Source of the DNA: Maribacter polysiphoniae
Lineage (GTDB): Bacteria > Bacteroidota > Bacteroidia > Flavobacteriales > Flavobacteriaceae
DNA: 64,000 bases
Reading direction: 5' to 3'
Assembly: GCF_003148665.1 (NCBI RefSeq)
Contig: NZ_QGGQ01000003.1
Location: 372,001-436,000 of the forward strand
Position numbers and translations under genes: made by a program. The notes beneath the pieces are model-generated. The model did no database searches. It saw only the letters and a list, made by a program, of their open reading frames with translations, and was not told where the DNA came from. This document shows positions 8,083 to 16,351 of this stretch, in pieces. The first letter of the stretch is position 1. The number at the start of each line of letters is the position of its first letter.

Positions 8083-8922
8083 TTATTCATCCAAAGATTC
8101 CATGCGTTGGTTCAACATTTCAGTTAGTTTGTCCATGAACTTTGTCCTACTCATTTTTCTTGACCTTATTTCAATAAATGTGTGGTAATAATTTCCCAGG
8201 TCAACATTGTAAAAATGTTCGAAATGGGAGGCCAGTTCCTTGATGTCCGCAGTTCCGCTATTGATGGAATTACTGGCATGGAGCGCATAAAGCAATTCAA
8301 TTAAATCGGTCTTGCTTCCGGTCCAAAAAAGTTTTGAAGGTTTTTGCATCGGCGTATTTACAGGTATTTCAATGATTTTGTCCAAATGATCCACTTCCCG
8401 CTGTAGGTATACGATAAGCATATCGTAAGCCATAATGGTCGCGACCGTACCATCTTGACATGTTGAGAAATGGTCATCGATAAAAAAATGAAAGGAATCC
8501 GAAGGAAGTCTTAGGTCGCGGTTGCCTCGAACAAAATAATGCTCGTCCATTGACATGGCACCGCGTCTATAGTAATTATAGAATTCCAGGTTATCATTAA
8601 AAAATGTCTGTAGCTTATCTATTTGATACCTCAAATACTTGATTTGGGAGGTGTTATTGCCTCTTGGTCTTTTGCTTTCAATGGTAAAAAGCTTTCCGTA
8701 ATAAATAAGTTTGCTAAAAATTTGGGGCTTTACATGTTTGAAGAAATGGATCTCATCCCCTTGTGTGGTGAAGGATTTTTTCTCAACCTCAATATGTAGT
8801 TTCCTAATGTATTTTTCTACCAATACAATGCCTTTTTCAGCCTTAAATAGAATATCCCCTTGGCCATTTTCCAACTTATCCAGTTGGGCCTCGAATTCGG
8901 TTAGCAATTTTTGGTATTTCAT
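8083..8922 (-). CDS. rteC: RteC family regulator of ICE excision
   Basis: A 279-residue protein matching RteC along its length: an N-terminal alpha-helical region, the signature stretch FFIDDHFSTCQDGTVATIMAYD at about 145-167, and a C-terminal DNA-binding region (about 190-270) with WTGSKTDLIELLYAL. In CTnDOT, RteC activates the excision genes. The gene starts 15 bp downstream of the large fusion gene's stop, so it may be cotranscribed with it, an unusual link between cargo and excision control. No rteA or rteB is seen nearby. Confidence 0.9.
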   Translation of the reverse strand: MKYQKLLTEFEAQLDKLENGQGDILFKAEKGIVLVEKYIRKLHIEVEKKSFTTQGDEIHFFKHVKPQIFSKLIYYGKLFTIESKRPRGNNTSQIKYLRYQIDKLQTFFNDNLEFYNYYRRGAMSMDEHYFVRGNRDLRLPSDSFHFFIDDHFSTCQDGTVATIMAYDMLIVYLQREVDHLDKIIEIPVNTPMQKPSKLFWTGSKTDLIELLYALHASNSINSGTADIKELASHFEHFYNVDLGNYYHTFIEIRSRKMSRTKFMDKLTEMLNQRMESLDE

Positions 8923-8937
8923 GTGATGTTGGATTTC

Positions 8938-11340
8938 TCACTGACCTTCCATTATTCCAAGTAGTTCCAGGGTATAATTGTCAGCGGTCTGCAGGTAAGC
9001 ATATTTTTTGATCACCTGGGCCCCCAATTTCTTTTTCTCGAAAGAAGCGGTCATCCCCATGTCTATTTTCGAGAACCCTAACGCAATGGCCCGTTCAATG
9101 GTCATTAATAACAATAGTCTGTAGGTACTGAAATCATTTCGATAGGCGTAGTCCATTCCAATAAATGCAGGGACGTAGACCTGTCCTGAATTCTTATAAC
9201 AAAGCATTACTCCAATTAAGGTTTCAAGTTGATCAGAAGGACGTACCATAATGAACTCCCAAAGAGGATGTTCGTTCATATGATCAAAGAGTTTTTCAGG
9301 AAAAGAAAATGTATTGAGTCCTTGGTTATTATCGTGTACGTTGCCGTATAATTTTTTGATTTGTACTATTTCTGAGGATGTAGCCTTCTTTACTAACTTT
9401 ATATTAACCTTTTCCAGAAAGGGTCTAATGTCCTTGCGATAATGCTTTCGGTTTCGACTGGATAATTTGGAAAGGAAGTCTTGGAGATCTACGACACCCT
9501 TCAAGTCCACCATACAGGTATCGGGCATTTGAACCCGTATGAAACCATTCCCCTGAAGATTTCGATGCCAAGGAGTTTCCCTTTCAAAATCACGGAGCAC
9601 TATCATCTTTGCGTCAAGATCGAACTGTAGGTCTTCCAGTAGGCGGATCAATGTATTCATAGCGTCTTTGGCCTTGGGATGTTTCCCATCCCAATACAGG
9701 TGGTCTCCTTCTGTAAATAAGGAACCCATCGAGACTACCATGGAAGTCAAATGATACGGGTCTTCATTCCGTTCCACTTCTATCGCCTGTGAAACCTTTT
9801 CTTTGGCCAACATATCATCTTTCCACAGGGCATGGGTCAAGAAGGTTGCCAAGATGATTTTTTCATTTTCATCTTTGATGAACACATAGCGAAAGGCCCA
9901 ATTGTATTCCTTTCTATTATTATCTTGGAATACATTTTCAAGAAAATTTAATCCATCCCAGTCGTAGACCCCTTGACCTTTCATTAGGTTATTCCATAGC
10001 TTTTTATCGACTGCCCCAATAGTTTCCTTTATTTCAATTTGAAGGTCAACGTTCAAAACCTTTTCACTTAGGACTTTTGGTTGAAGATTAAAAGCGTGGA
10101 AAACACGTTCCGGAGTCGTTCTGGTTTCAGCTAGTGCTTTAGGATAATGATACTCCATTGCAGCTACCAATGCTTTGATTTCTTCCTTTTGATTATGTCT
10201 GGATATGGTTATTCGGACACCCGTATTCTTTACAGGCACAGCTGGGAAAATCCCTAGGTTCACATAGAATCCTTCCTTCATCAAACGGTTGACAAAATTG
10301 TATCCCGTTTTTGGCATTCCTGTTCCAATGTAGAATACAGGGGATTCATTATGGTCTATCAGTGGTAGATCGGTCTTTGCCAGAAATTCGTTGAAACAAT
10401 CGATTCGCTCTTTCAGCTCATCTTGCAGGCCGTATATATCCTTGGACAAATGGATTTTGGCCGATGCGATTGCAGCAGCCACAGATGCCGGTTCCAATTG
10501 GGCCGAAAACGTCAAGGGCCCACCAAAGGTCTTGATCTTTTTGTATAGTTCTATATCGGAACATGCCAATAGGGCACCGCTAGCCCCAAACGTTTTGCTC
10601 AAGGTTCCAAAAAGAAGTACATTGGACGGCAACGCGCCTAGTTGGCTCAACACATAGCCCGTTCCATTTTTTCCGACCCAACTCATGCCATGGACATCAT
10701 CGAAGTAGAATCGTAATTGTGGATATTGTTTGCCCAGTTCCATTAAATCGTTTACCGGGGCGAAGTCCCCGTACATGGAATAAATCCCATCGGCCATGTA
10801 CCATATGTGCTTTTTGGAGTGGGTGTATTTTTTCAGTTTATCCTCAAGCATTTCCAGGTTGTTATGCCGAATCATTTCGATAGGAACACTACGTGTCTTT
10901 AACATCTTGGCAGCATTCTGTACGCTCCAATGTACTTGATGGTCCAAAATGATGACATCATCATCATCGACGGCACTTGGTATTACCCCGATGTGACCAA
11001 GGGTGCTGTTTTTGGTGATGATGATCGGTGCTTGATACATTTGCGTTATAAGCTCTTCAAGTTCTTTATATAAGGGATTTGAGATGTAGGATTTTGATAA
11101 TGGAAACTGTGTGCCATAATTTTCGATGGCCCGAATAGCGGCTTTTTTGAGCCGTTGATCCTGTTCAAGACCTAGATATCCCGTAGTCCCAAAATGGAAA
11201 AGATTTCGATTCTTGACCTTTATCTTCCTTCCAGAAAAGGAATTGCCTTCCGCATACAAATGCAGGACGCCTTCTTGTTTGGCATCCGTAAATACCTCGT
11301 GAACCGTATTCAAGAAATTATGATGTTTGATCTTTGCCAT
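8938..11340 (-). CDS. Alpha-oxoamine synthase-like PLP enzyme fused to a GNAT-fold acyltransferase
   Basis: An 800-residue fusion. Residues about 1-410 are a fold-type I PLP enzyme of the alpha-oxoamine synthase group (BioF, KBL and serine palmitoyltransferase relatives): DDVH at 214-217 stands for the usual DEAH, and the Schiff-base lysine is K249 in TLSKTFG. Residues about 450-800 form a GNAT/FemAB-like acyltransferase (Acetyltransf_6 type), with NRKHYRKDIRP near 630 and SKIDMGMT near 760. The first half should condense an acyl-CoA with an amino acid, and the second could acylate the resulting amine. A bifunctional aminotransferase/GNAT protein is known from flavobacterial genomes, but I know of no defined product. 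Product and substrate are therefore inference. Confidence 0.85.
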   Translation of the reverse strand: MAKIKHHNFLNTVHEVFTDAKQEGVLHLYAEGNSFSGRKIKVKNRNLFHFGTTGYLGLEQDQRLKKAAIRAIENYGTQFPLSKSYISNPLYKELEELITQMYQAPIIITKNSTLGHIGVIPSAVDDDDVIILDHQVHWSVQNAAKMLKTRSVPIEMIRHNNLEMLEDKLKKYTHSKKHIWYMADGIYSMYGDFAPVNDLMELGKQYPQLRFYFDDVHGMSWVGKNGTGYVLSQLGALPSNVLLFGTLSKTFGASGALLACSDIELYKKIKTFGGPLTFSAQLEPASVAAAIASAKIHLSKDIYGLQDELKERIDCFNEFLAKTDLPLIDHNESPVFYIGTGMPKTGYNFVNRLMKEGFYVNLGIFPAVPVKNTGVRITISRHNQKEEIKALVAAMEYHYPKALAETRTTPERVFHAFNLQPKVLSEKVLNVDLQIEIKETIGAVDKKLWNNLMKGQGVYDWDGLNFLENVFQDNNRKEYNWAFRYVFIKDENEKIILATFLTHALWKDDMLAKEKVSQAIEVERNEDPYHLTSMVVSMGSLFTEGDHLYWDGKHPKAKDAMNTLIRLLEDLQFDLDAKMIVLRDFERETPWHRNLQGNGFIRVQMPDTCMVDLKGVVDLQDFLSKLSSRNRKHYRKDIRPFLEKVNIKLVKKATSSEIVQIKKLYGNVHDNNQGLNTFSFPEKLFDHMNEHPLWEFIMVRPSDQLETLIGVMLCYKNSGQVYVPAFIGMDYAYRNDFSTYRLLLLMTIERAIALGFSKIDMGMTASFEKKKLGAQVIKKYAYLQTADNYTLELLGIMEGQ

Positions 11341-11544
11341 ACTGTTGCGTTTTAAAGTGGAGTAAAATGTAATAGTATTTGTAGGAAAATATCCTTTTTT
11401 GATATTTTAAAATCCTTTATGGATAAGTGTTTATCCTTGACAAATAAGATTTCTTTCTTTATTAGTCAACGAATATTAAAACTATGGTCAATTTAAGAGT
11501 TGTCGATTTACTAACTTTATGGTATTAACCAGTTTTCTATTACA
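11341..11544. promoter_or_regulatory. Divergent promoter region of the ICE cargo
   Basis: A 204-bp AT-rich gap between the minus-strand oxoamine-synthase fusion and the plus-strand STAS-like gene. It must contain divergent promoters. TAACTTTA at 11512-11519 resembles the Bacteroidetes -7 box TAnnTTTG at 7 of 8 positions, but no well-spaced TTG box is evident. Confidence 0.35.
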
Positions 11545-11916
11545 ATGTCTTTTTTTAAAGAAAATGAATATGCAACATACCATATTCAAGATAGTATCTT
11601 GTATATCGTATATAAGTCGGAGGTTTCTATCGATTTACAAGCCGCAATTCGTATTGTTGAAGATCGCCTTAGGTTACAGGAAGGCTTGGCCTATAAAGTC
11701 CTATGTGATGTAAGGGGTATCTATGAAATGGATAAACCAGCTAGGGATTATTTGGCCATTGAAGGGTCTATCCTGGTAACCGTTGTAGCGTATGTTATTG
11801 AACCTACGATTTCAAAAGCGCTATCAGCGTTTTATTTACGAATCAGTAGTCCACCCATACCTTCAAGGGTCTTTTCTGATATTGAAGCTGCCAAGCTATT
11901 TCTTCTTACAAAATGA
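11545..11916 (+). CDS. STAS/SpoIIAA-like small protein
   Basis: A 123-residue soluble protein with no signal or membrane segment. An alternation of strands and helices (strand ILYIVYK, then helix, strand YKVLCDVRGI, then helix AVAYVIE-like) resembles the SpoIIAA/STAS-like fold of small anti-sigma antagonists or lipid-binding modules. The C-terminal PPIPSRVFSDIEAAKLFL is typical of a bacteroidetal family that often precedes a PAS-AraC regulator, as here (58 bp). It may modulate the regulator. The family assignment is by eye, so the role is tentative. Confidence 0.65.
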   Translation: MSFFKENEYATYHIQDSILYIVYKSEVSIDLQAAIRIVEDRLRLQEGLAYKVLCDVRGIYEMDKPARDYLAIEGSILVTVVAYVIEPTISKALSAFYLRISSPPIPSRVFSDIEAAKLFLLTK

Positions 11917-11974
11917 CAAGGTAAACTAAGGGGTTTAGGAAGGTGAACATTTCATTGAAAACAGAAAACCGATC

Positions 11975-12952
11975 ATGGATAAATTGCGAAAAATGGACCT
12001 GAACAAGATCAACAAGATGTTGATGGAAATGGCCAGCGGCAATTTTTTCTATAGATTGGAGCGTACTGGCAACCATGACAACTTGGAGTCCATTATCCTT
12101 GTTTTGAATATGTTGGCCGAAGAAATCCAAGAAATCCTGATACACCAAGGATATGCAAATTTGAATGGTATCGTTAAGCATTTGATTCAATTGAATTTTC
12201 TGTTGGATATGCAAGGCGTCATTAAAGGGGTGAATAAAAGCACGTGTTTGACCTTGTCCTACCTGCATGAAGATTTGCTCAAGAAACGTTTTGATGCATT
12301 GCTCAATACAAAGTCCAAAAAAAGATGGACCAAATATCTCAAAAAAATAGGTAAGAAAGGTTTTTATGAAACTTCAATGGAACTTACGTTTGTTTCGAAG
12401 GAAGGCCTATTGCTGCCGCATACCTGTCACATTGGTTCCTGTGAAGGCCAACACACCCAGGACAATGGGATTTGGGTCACTGTTATACTTTTTTCCAAGG
12501 ACCGGAAAGAAAGGGACGAGCTTCAAAGGCAAGATATCATATCCTACAAAGAGAAGAAGACCACAGGTTCAGGCAATGAACTGAAGACCACAAAGAACCG
12601 TCCCAAATTGAGTTTTGAGGATATTCGAAAAATCAGGGAGGGAAGAAATCTTATCCTCAACAATCTAGAGAAAGATTTGCCCTCGCTACGCGATTTTGCA
12701 CTTCAATTAGGGACCAATGAATTCAAGCTCAAGTATGGTTTTAAGGAGCTTTTTGGAACCAGTGTCTATCGGTTTTTGTTACAGGAGCGACTGCGAAAAG
12801 CCAAAATGTTGATTCAGTATACTGACTTCACCATAAAGACGATTGCCTATAAAACCGGGTTCAAGAGCATTCCCCATTTTTCAAGGGTCTACAAGAAAAC
12901 GTATGGTTATGCCCCAAGTGAATTGCGGAAAATATCTAGAAAAGACCCTTGA
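11975..12952 (+). CDS. PAS domain AraC-family transcriptional regulator
   Basis: A 325-residue cytoplasmic regulator. Residues about 8-52 look HAMP-like (a MASGNFFYRLERTG turn followed by an amphipathic helix). Residues about 62-180 form a PAS fold (HLIQLNFLLDMQGVI, then TSMELTFVSKEG). Residues about 215-320 are a two-HTH AraC domain with LRDFALQLGTNEFKLKYGFKELF and the signature TIAYKTGFKSIPHFSRVYKKTYG. It has no membrane anchor, so it senses an internal ligand or a partner such as the STAS-like protein. It probably controls the MauE/DUF6520 genes downstream and perhaps the metalloprotease/SusCD operon. Confidence 0.88.
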   Translation: MDKLRKMDLNKINKMLMEMASGNFFYRLERTGNHDNLESIILVLNMLAEEIQEILIHQGYANLNGIVKHLIQLNFLLDMQGVIKGVNKSTCLTLSYLHEDLLKKRFDALLNTKSKKRWTKYLKKIGKKGFYETSMELTFVSKEGLLLPHTCHIGSCEGQHTQDNGIWVTVILFSKDRKERDELQRQDIISYKEKKTTGSGNELKTTKNRPKLSFEDIRKIREGRNLILNNLEKDLPSLRDFALQLGTNEFKLKYGFKELFGTSVYRFLLQERLRKAKMLIQYTDFTIKTIAYKTGFKSIPHFSRVYKKTYGYAPSELRKISRKDP

Positions 12953-13046
12953 TTGATAAAATACTTCAATTACTACCTAACGGATATTAAACGCTCCTTT
13001 ACGAGTAAATAGGACCCGCTATTTTTATCATATCAATATAAACGAT

Positions 13047-13478
13047 ATGATTCACATAGAGAAGATCAAGCAAACCATTGCATGTAGTATCAGCATGGTA
13101 TTGGCTACCCTGTTTTTATTTGCAGCCACGACCAAGCTTTTGAATTATCGGGAATTCAGTTTACAATTGGCCCAACCTTCTATATTAAGAGGTTACACGG
13201 ATATCGTGGCTTGGATGGTACCGGTAGCCGAACTTGTGGTCTCGGTCTTACTTTTTTTTAAAACATTCAGGCTTCAGGCCCTTTTTGCCAGTTTCGGTTT
13301 GATAGTCCTCTTTACCACCTATATCCTATTGATCTTGAATTTTAGCGATGTTGTACCCTGTTCCTGTGTCGGAGTCATTCCCGCTTTGGGATGGACGGAT
13401 CACATCCTATTCAATATTGCCTTACTGGCACTTGCAGCACTTGGAATCTTTTATTCCAAAAACATGGCATCAGAATAA
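13047..13478 (+). CDS. MauE/DoxX-like redox-associated membrane protein
   Basis: A 143-residue integral membrane protein with four hydrophobic segments (about 13-32, 50-70, 78-99 and 119-137). A CSC pair (C105, C107) lies at the periplasmic end of the third segment (VVPCSCVGV). MauE/DoxX-like proteins pass reducing or oxidizing equivalents to exported cysteine proteins. The next gene encodes an exported protein with exactly two cysteines, which supports that role. An AT-rich promoter region of 94 bp separates it from the AraC gene. Confidence 0.82.
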   Translation: MIHIEKIKQTIACSISMVLATLFLFAATTKLLNYREFSLQLAQPSILRGYTDIVAWMVPVAELVVSVLLFFKTFRLQALFASFGLIVLFTTYILLILNFSDVVPCSCVGVIPALGWTDHILFNIALLALAALGIFYSKNMASE

Positions 13479-13554
13479 AAAAAATACTACGTAGGGACAG
13501 GATAAGCCGAAAACCTGTAAAAAAGAGTAGGCATTAATTTTTAAATATAATCGT

Positions 13555-13797
13555 ATGAAAACTAAATTTTTTAAGTTCGTATTACCTGCATTGGCCATCG
13601 TTATGGCCCTTGGCCTTGCCTTTGCATCGGAAGCCGAAACAGAAAGTCGAATTGCCTATTACGACCATCCCATCCTTGGGGTGCAGTCCACTATGGTTGA
13701 GAATGAATGTGGAACAGGTAATGCAATTGCCTGTAAGTTCAACGGTCATCAATTGTATGCGGAACCCGCGTTGACCAATGAATTACGTAAAGACTGA
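13555..13797 (+). CDS. DUF6520 small secreted protein
   Basis: An 80-residue precursor. The signal peptide (about 1-25, cleavage near AFAS before EAE) leaves a mature chain of about 55 residues with two cysteines, C52 and C60, spaced as a C-x7-C loop (ECGTGNAIAC). This fits the DUF6520 family of small flavobacterial exported proteins, which have no known function. It follows the MauE-like gene by 76 bp and is closed by a strong terminator. A disulfide formed through the MauE-like protein is a reasonable inference. It could be a signal or metal-binding peptide, but nothing in the sequence proves this. Confidence 0.8.
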   Translation: MKTKFFKFVLPALAIVMALGLAFASEAETESRIAYYDHPILGVQSTMVENECGTGNAIACKFNGHQLYAEPALTNELRKD

Positions 13798-13826
13798 GCC
13801 TTGGTTTGACACAGATGTCAAAAGAA

Positions 13827-13854
13827 AAGGTGCCTTGTATAAGGCACCTTTTTT
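13827..13854. terminator. Bidirectional intrinsic terminator
   Basis: Perfect 10-bp arms AAGGTGCCTT and AAGGCACCTT with a GTAT loop (13827-13850) run into a T-tract on the plus strand. An A-rich stretch on the left supplies a T-rich run on the minus strand. It ends both the DUF6520 transcript and the convergent metalloprotease transcript. Confidence 0.88.
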
Positions 13855-13949
13855 AACTAATTCAAAATAACAAACTACCATGTCAGAAAATATTTTGTTT
13901 CTGAATCCATGGATACTTTTCATAGTCAGGGGAAGGCCTGGCATTTTAG

Positions 13950-16265
13950 TTACAACATGTCCTTTATTTTTTTCAAGCTTAATTTCCAATGACCGGAGGA
14001 AAGGGCATTATCACTTTTTTTTATGTGATTTTCGATATCCTTCCTTAAGGAAACCAATTGTTGTAGCAGTAGTCCCTTGGAATAATCGGTATAGTCCATG
14101 GCTTTCCTGTCAGGATCAACGTTTATTCGTTCTTGTTCCAGTATAGCCTTCATCTTATCCAAATAGGTCATTTGAATTTCCTGCTTTCTACGTCCAATAG
14201 GCACCAGATCTTTCTGTATTTCAATAAATATCCCTGATTGCAATGCTGTCAGATAGTTGCTCAGGGTTTTCTGATAACCAGCTACGGTTTCTAAATATTC
14301 GAAACGCTTCAGCCTTTGGGGCCTTAAGAGTTCGTACAGTAATTTTTGCTGGTACGATACTATATAATCTGGATGGCTACTATAGTTGATTCTGGTGCTG
14401 AAAGCGGGATTCGTTAACCATTCTGGAGGGTCGAAAGCATTGGTCAGGATATAGGCAAGGGCCTCTTCCTGAGATTTTAGAGCCAATGGGGTGTATATTT
14501 TACCAGGTTGATCCAAGGATTTGTACTGGATGTCATAACCACCAATCAAGGAAACTACTTGGCGCATTTGTAAATACCATAATTCCATACATTTTTTGTA
14601 GAGGACTTCCAGTCTCACATTGTCCTTTGTGTTGGAGCATGCTTGGGGTAATAGTGCAATGGTCCTTTTTAAATTTTTCATTGCCAATTGGGTACTTCTA
14701 ACCGGGTCATTGGTTTCCACAACTTCATTGGTGTTAGCAGGACCGACCACTTCGAGAGGACTGGTATTGTAGCGATACCATGGAATGGAATCCTGAAGTC
14801 TGACGATGCGCTCCAAAGCGGCTTTCTCGTCCATTCCTTCGGCAAATTCCGAGTAGCCCCATTGAATCGTGTAAACATCCGTTGGTCCCACTTTTGATAT
14901 TAGGAAGTCAGGAGGTATACTATCCTCGGGTTGGGGAATGTTGTTGGCTCTGGTAGAGTTCATGACACTTGGGGTAAATCCCATAGTTTTCAGCCAGTCG
15001 ATATCGTTCATCTTCTTTACGGGATACTGGGCCTCCCCATAGTTATTGTCCATTATCCCTAGGGCATGTCCCGTTTCGTGTGCGGTCAGTTGTTGGAACA
15101 GCTCTCCTAATAGGCTGTCGGGAAACGGCAGTTTTTGTGCTCTTTTATCCAATGGTGCGGCTCTGGTAAAGTAGAAGTTCTCGAAGGTATGACGGGCGGC
15201 ACCTAAGACAATATCGCTCCTCAGGATTTCCCCGGTTCTGTAATCCTTGATAAAGGAAGCCTTACCTGCATCATCCTCTTTTTCGTTACCCCTAAAATAT
15301 TTTTTGGGTGACCAGTATACAATGTTGTTATGGATGTTATGCCTGTCCCATTCACTTAAACGATCGGTTTCCTTGACCACAATGGCATCTTTAAATCCTG
15401 CGGCCTCGAAAGCCGGGAGCCACTCCCTGATTCCAGCTATGACATAAGCTCTCCATACTTTTGGAATTTCGGGAGCTAACAAAAAAGTGATGGGTTTGAC
15501 CGGGACACTTATTTTTTGGTTCTTATATTTCTTTTCAAGGCGCCATCGACTAATATTGGCAATATCGTTTTGGGTACCTTCGGTGTCGATTCCGTAACCA
15601 ATACCGAAAACTTCCTCGTTATAATACCCCATTCGGTAATCATGGCGTCTGGCTTTCATCGGTTCCCCCAATGCGCAGAAACTTAAGAAAATAGGGAAGG
15701 AGACCTTTGATCCATCTTTTAGGATACCATGACTGGTTTTGATCAATACCTGATCGTCAAGATCCTTGGCTCCAAGTAGCATGGAAATCTGGGGAATGGT
15801 ATTTCCAGAAAATCCTCCAGGGAATTGAGGCCATTCTATATCAAGATGCAATACAAGATCAGTGATGTTGATACAATAGCTATCCGGGTCACCTTTTTTG
15901 TTTACTACTGGGAATATGGCGAGGATATTTTCCATTAGAGGAACTTTTCGTTTAAAGGGAATGATGATTCCTGCCGTGGATTTTATGCTTTGGGGCTTGA
16001 GTACTATTTTATCCTGATGTCTTGACCAGACCACCTGCATGTATTTGCGTCTGTAATTTCCTTCGTATCGAACGAACAGCATTGGCTTGTCCAATATAGG
16101 TTCAGGAATATTCAAATAGAGTTGGTCTCCCTCTATAAAAGAGCTTAAAAAAAGGCTTTTAATGGGCTTTGCATCGGCTAAGTTGTCTATAGTCCTTGTT
16201 CTGGAATGGGATGGATACCAAAAGATCAATAGGAACAAAAATTGAATGATTATATTTTTTTTCAT
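13950..16265 (-). CDS. Secreted zinc-dependent metalloprotease (DUF5117/DUF4953)
   Basis: A 771-residue exported protease. A signal peptide (about 1-21) is followed by a DUF5117-like beta-rich domain (about 40-250) and a metallopeptidase domain with HETGH at 396-400 continuing as ALGIMDN, where D406 is in the place of the third zinc ligand. A DUF4953-type C-terminal region follows. The length is near the family norm of 750-850. It is the last gene of the SusC-SusD-protease unit, 76 bp after susD. It probably acts in the periplasm on peptides brought in by the SusC/SusD pair, or on the DUF6520 peptide; both roles are inferred. Confidence 0.9.
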   Translation of the reverse strand: MKKNIIIQFLFLLIFWYPSHSRTRTIDNLADAKPIKSLFLSSFIEGDQLYLNIPEPILDKPMLFVRYEGNYRRKYMQVVWSRHQDKIVLKPQSIKSTAGIIIPFKRKVPLMENILAIFPVVNKKGDPDSYCINITDLVLHLDIEWPQFPGGFSGNTIPQISMLLGAKDLDDQVLIKTSHGILKDGSKVSFPIFLSFCALGEPMKARRHDYRMGYYNEEVFGIGYGIDTEGTQNDIANISRWRLEKKYKNQKISVPVKPITFLLAPEIPKVWRAYVIAGIREWLPAFEAAGFKDAIVVKETDRLSEWDRHNIHNNIVYWSPKKYFRGNEKEDDAGKASFIKDYRTGEILRSDIVLGAARHTFENFYFTRAAPLDKRAQKLPFPDSLLGELFQQLTAHETGHALGIMDNNYGEAQYPVKKMNDIDWLKTMGFTPSVMNSTRANNIPQPEDSIPPDFLISKVGPTDVYTIQWGYSEFAEGMDEKAALERIVRLQDSIPWYRYNTSPLEVVGPANTNEVVETNDPVRSTQLAMKNLKRTIALLPQACSNTKDNVRLEVLYKKCMELWYLQMRQVVSLIGGYDIQYKSLDQPGKIYTPLALKSQEEALAYILTNAFDPPEWLTNPAFSTRINYSSHPDYIVSYQQKLLYELLRPQRLKRFEYLETVAGYQKTLSNYLTALQSGIFIEIQKDLVPIGRRKQEIQMTYLDKMKAILEQERINVDPDRKAMDYTDYSKGLLLQQLVSLRKDIENHIKKSDNALSSGHWKLSLKKIKDML

Positions 16266-16332
16266 GGTGTTGCATATTTAAAGGGTGTTGACCTTTTTTA
16301 GGCCATAGCGTATAGTATATGATGCATGATAT

Positions 16333-16351
16333 CGGGTATTTTTAATACCCG
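16333..16351. promoter_or_regulatory. Hairpin overlapping the susD stop
   Basis: CGGGTATT and AATACCCG (8-bp arms, 3-nt loop) overlap the last codons and stop of the SusD gene. No T-tract follows on the minus strand, so it is more likely an RNA stability or processing element that separates susCD expression from the protease gene than a full terminator. Confidence 0.5.
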
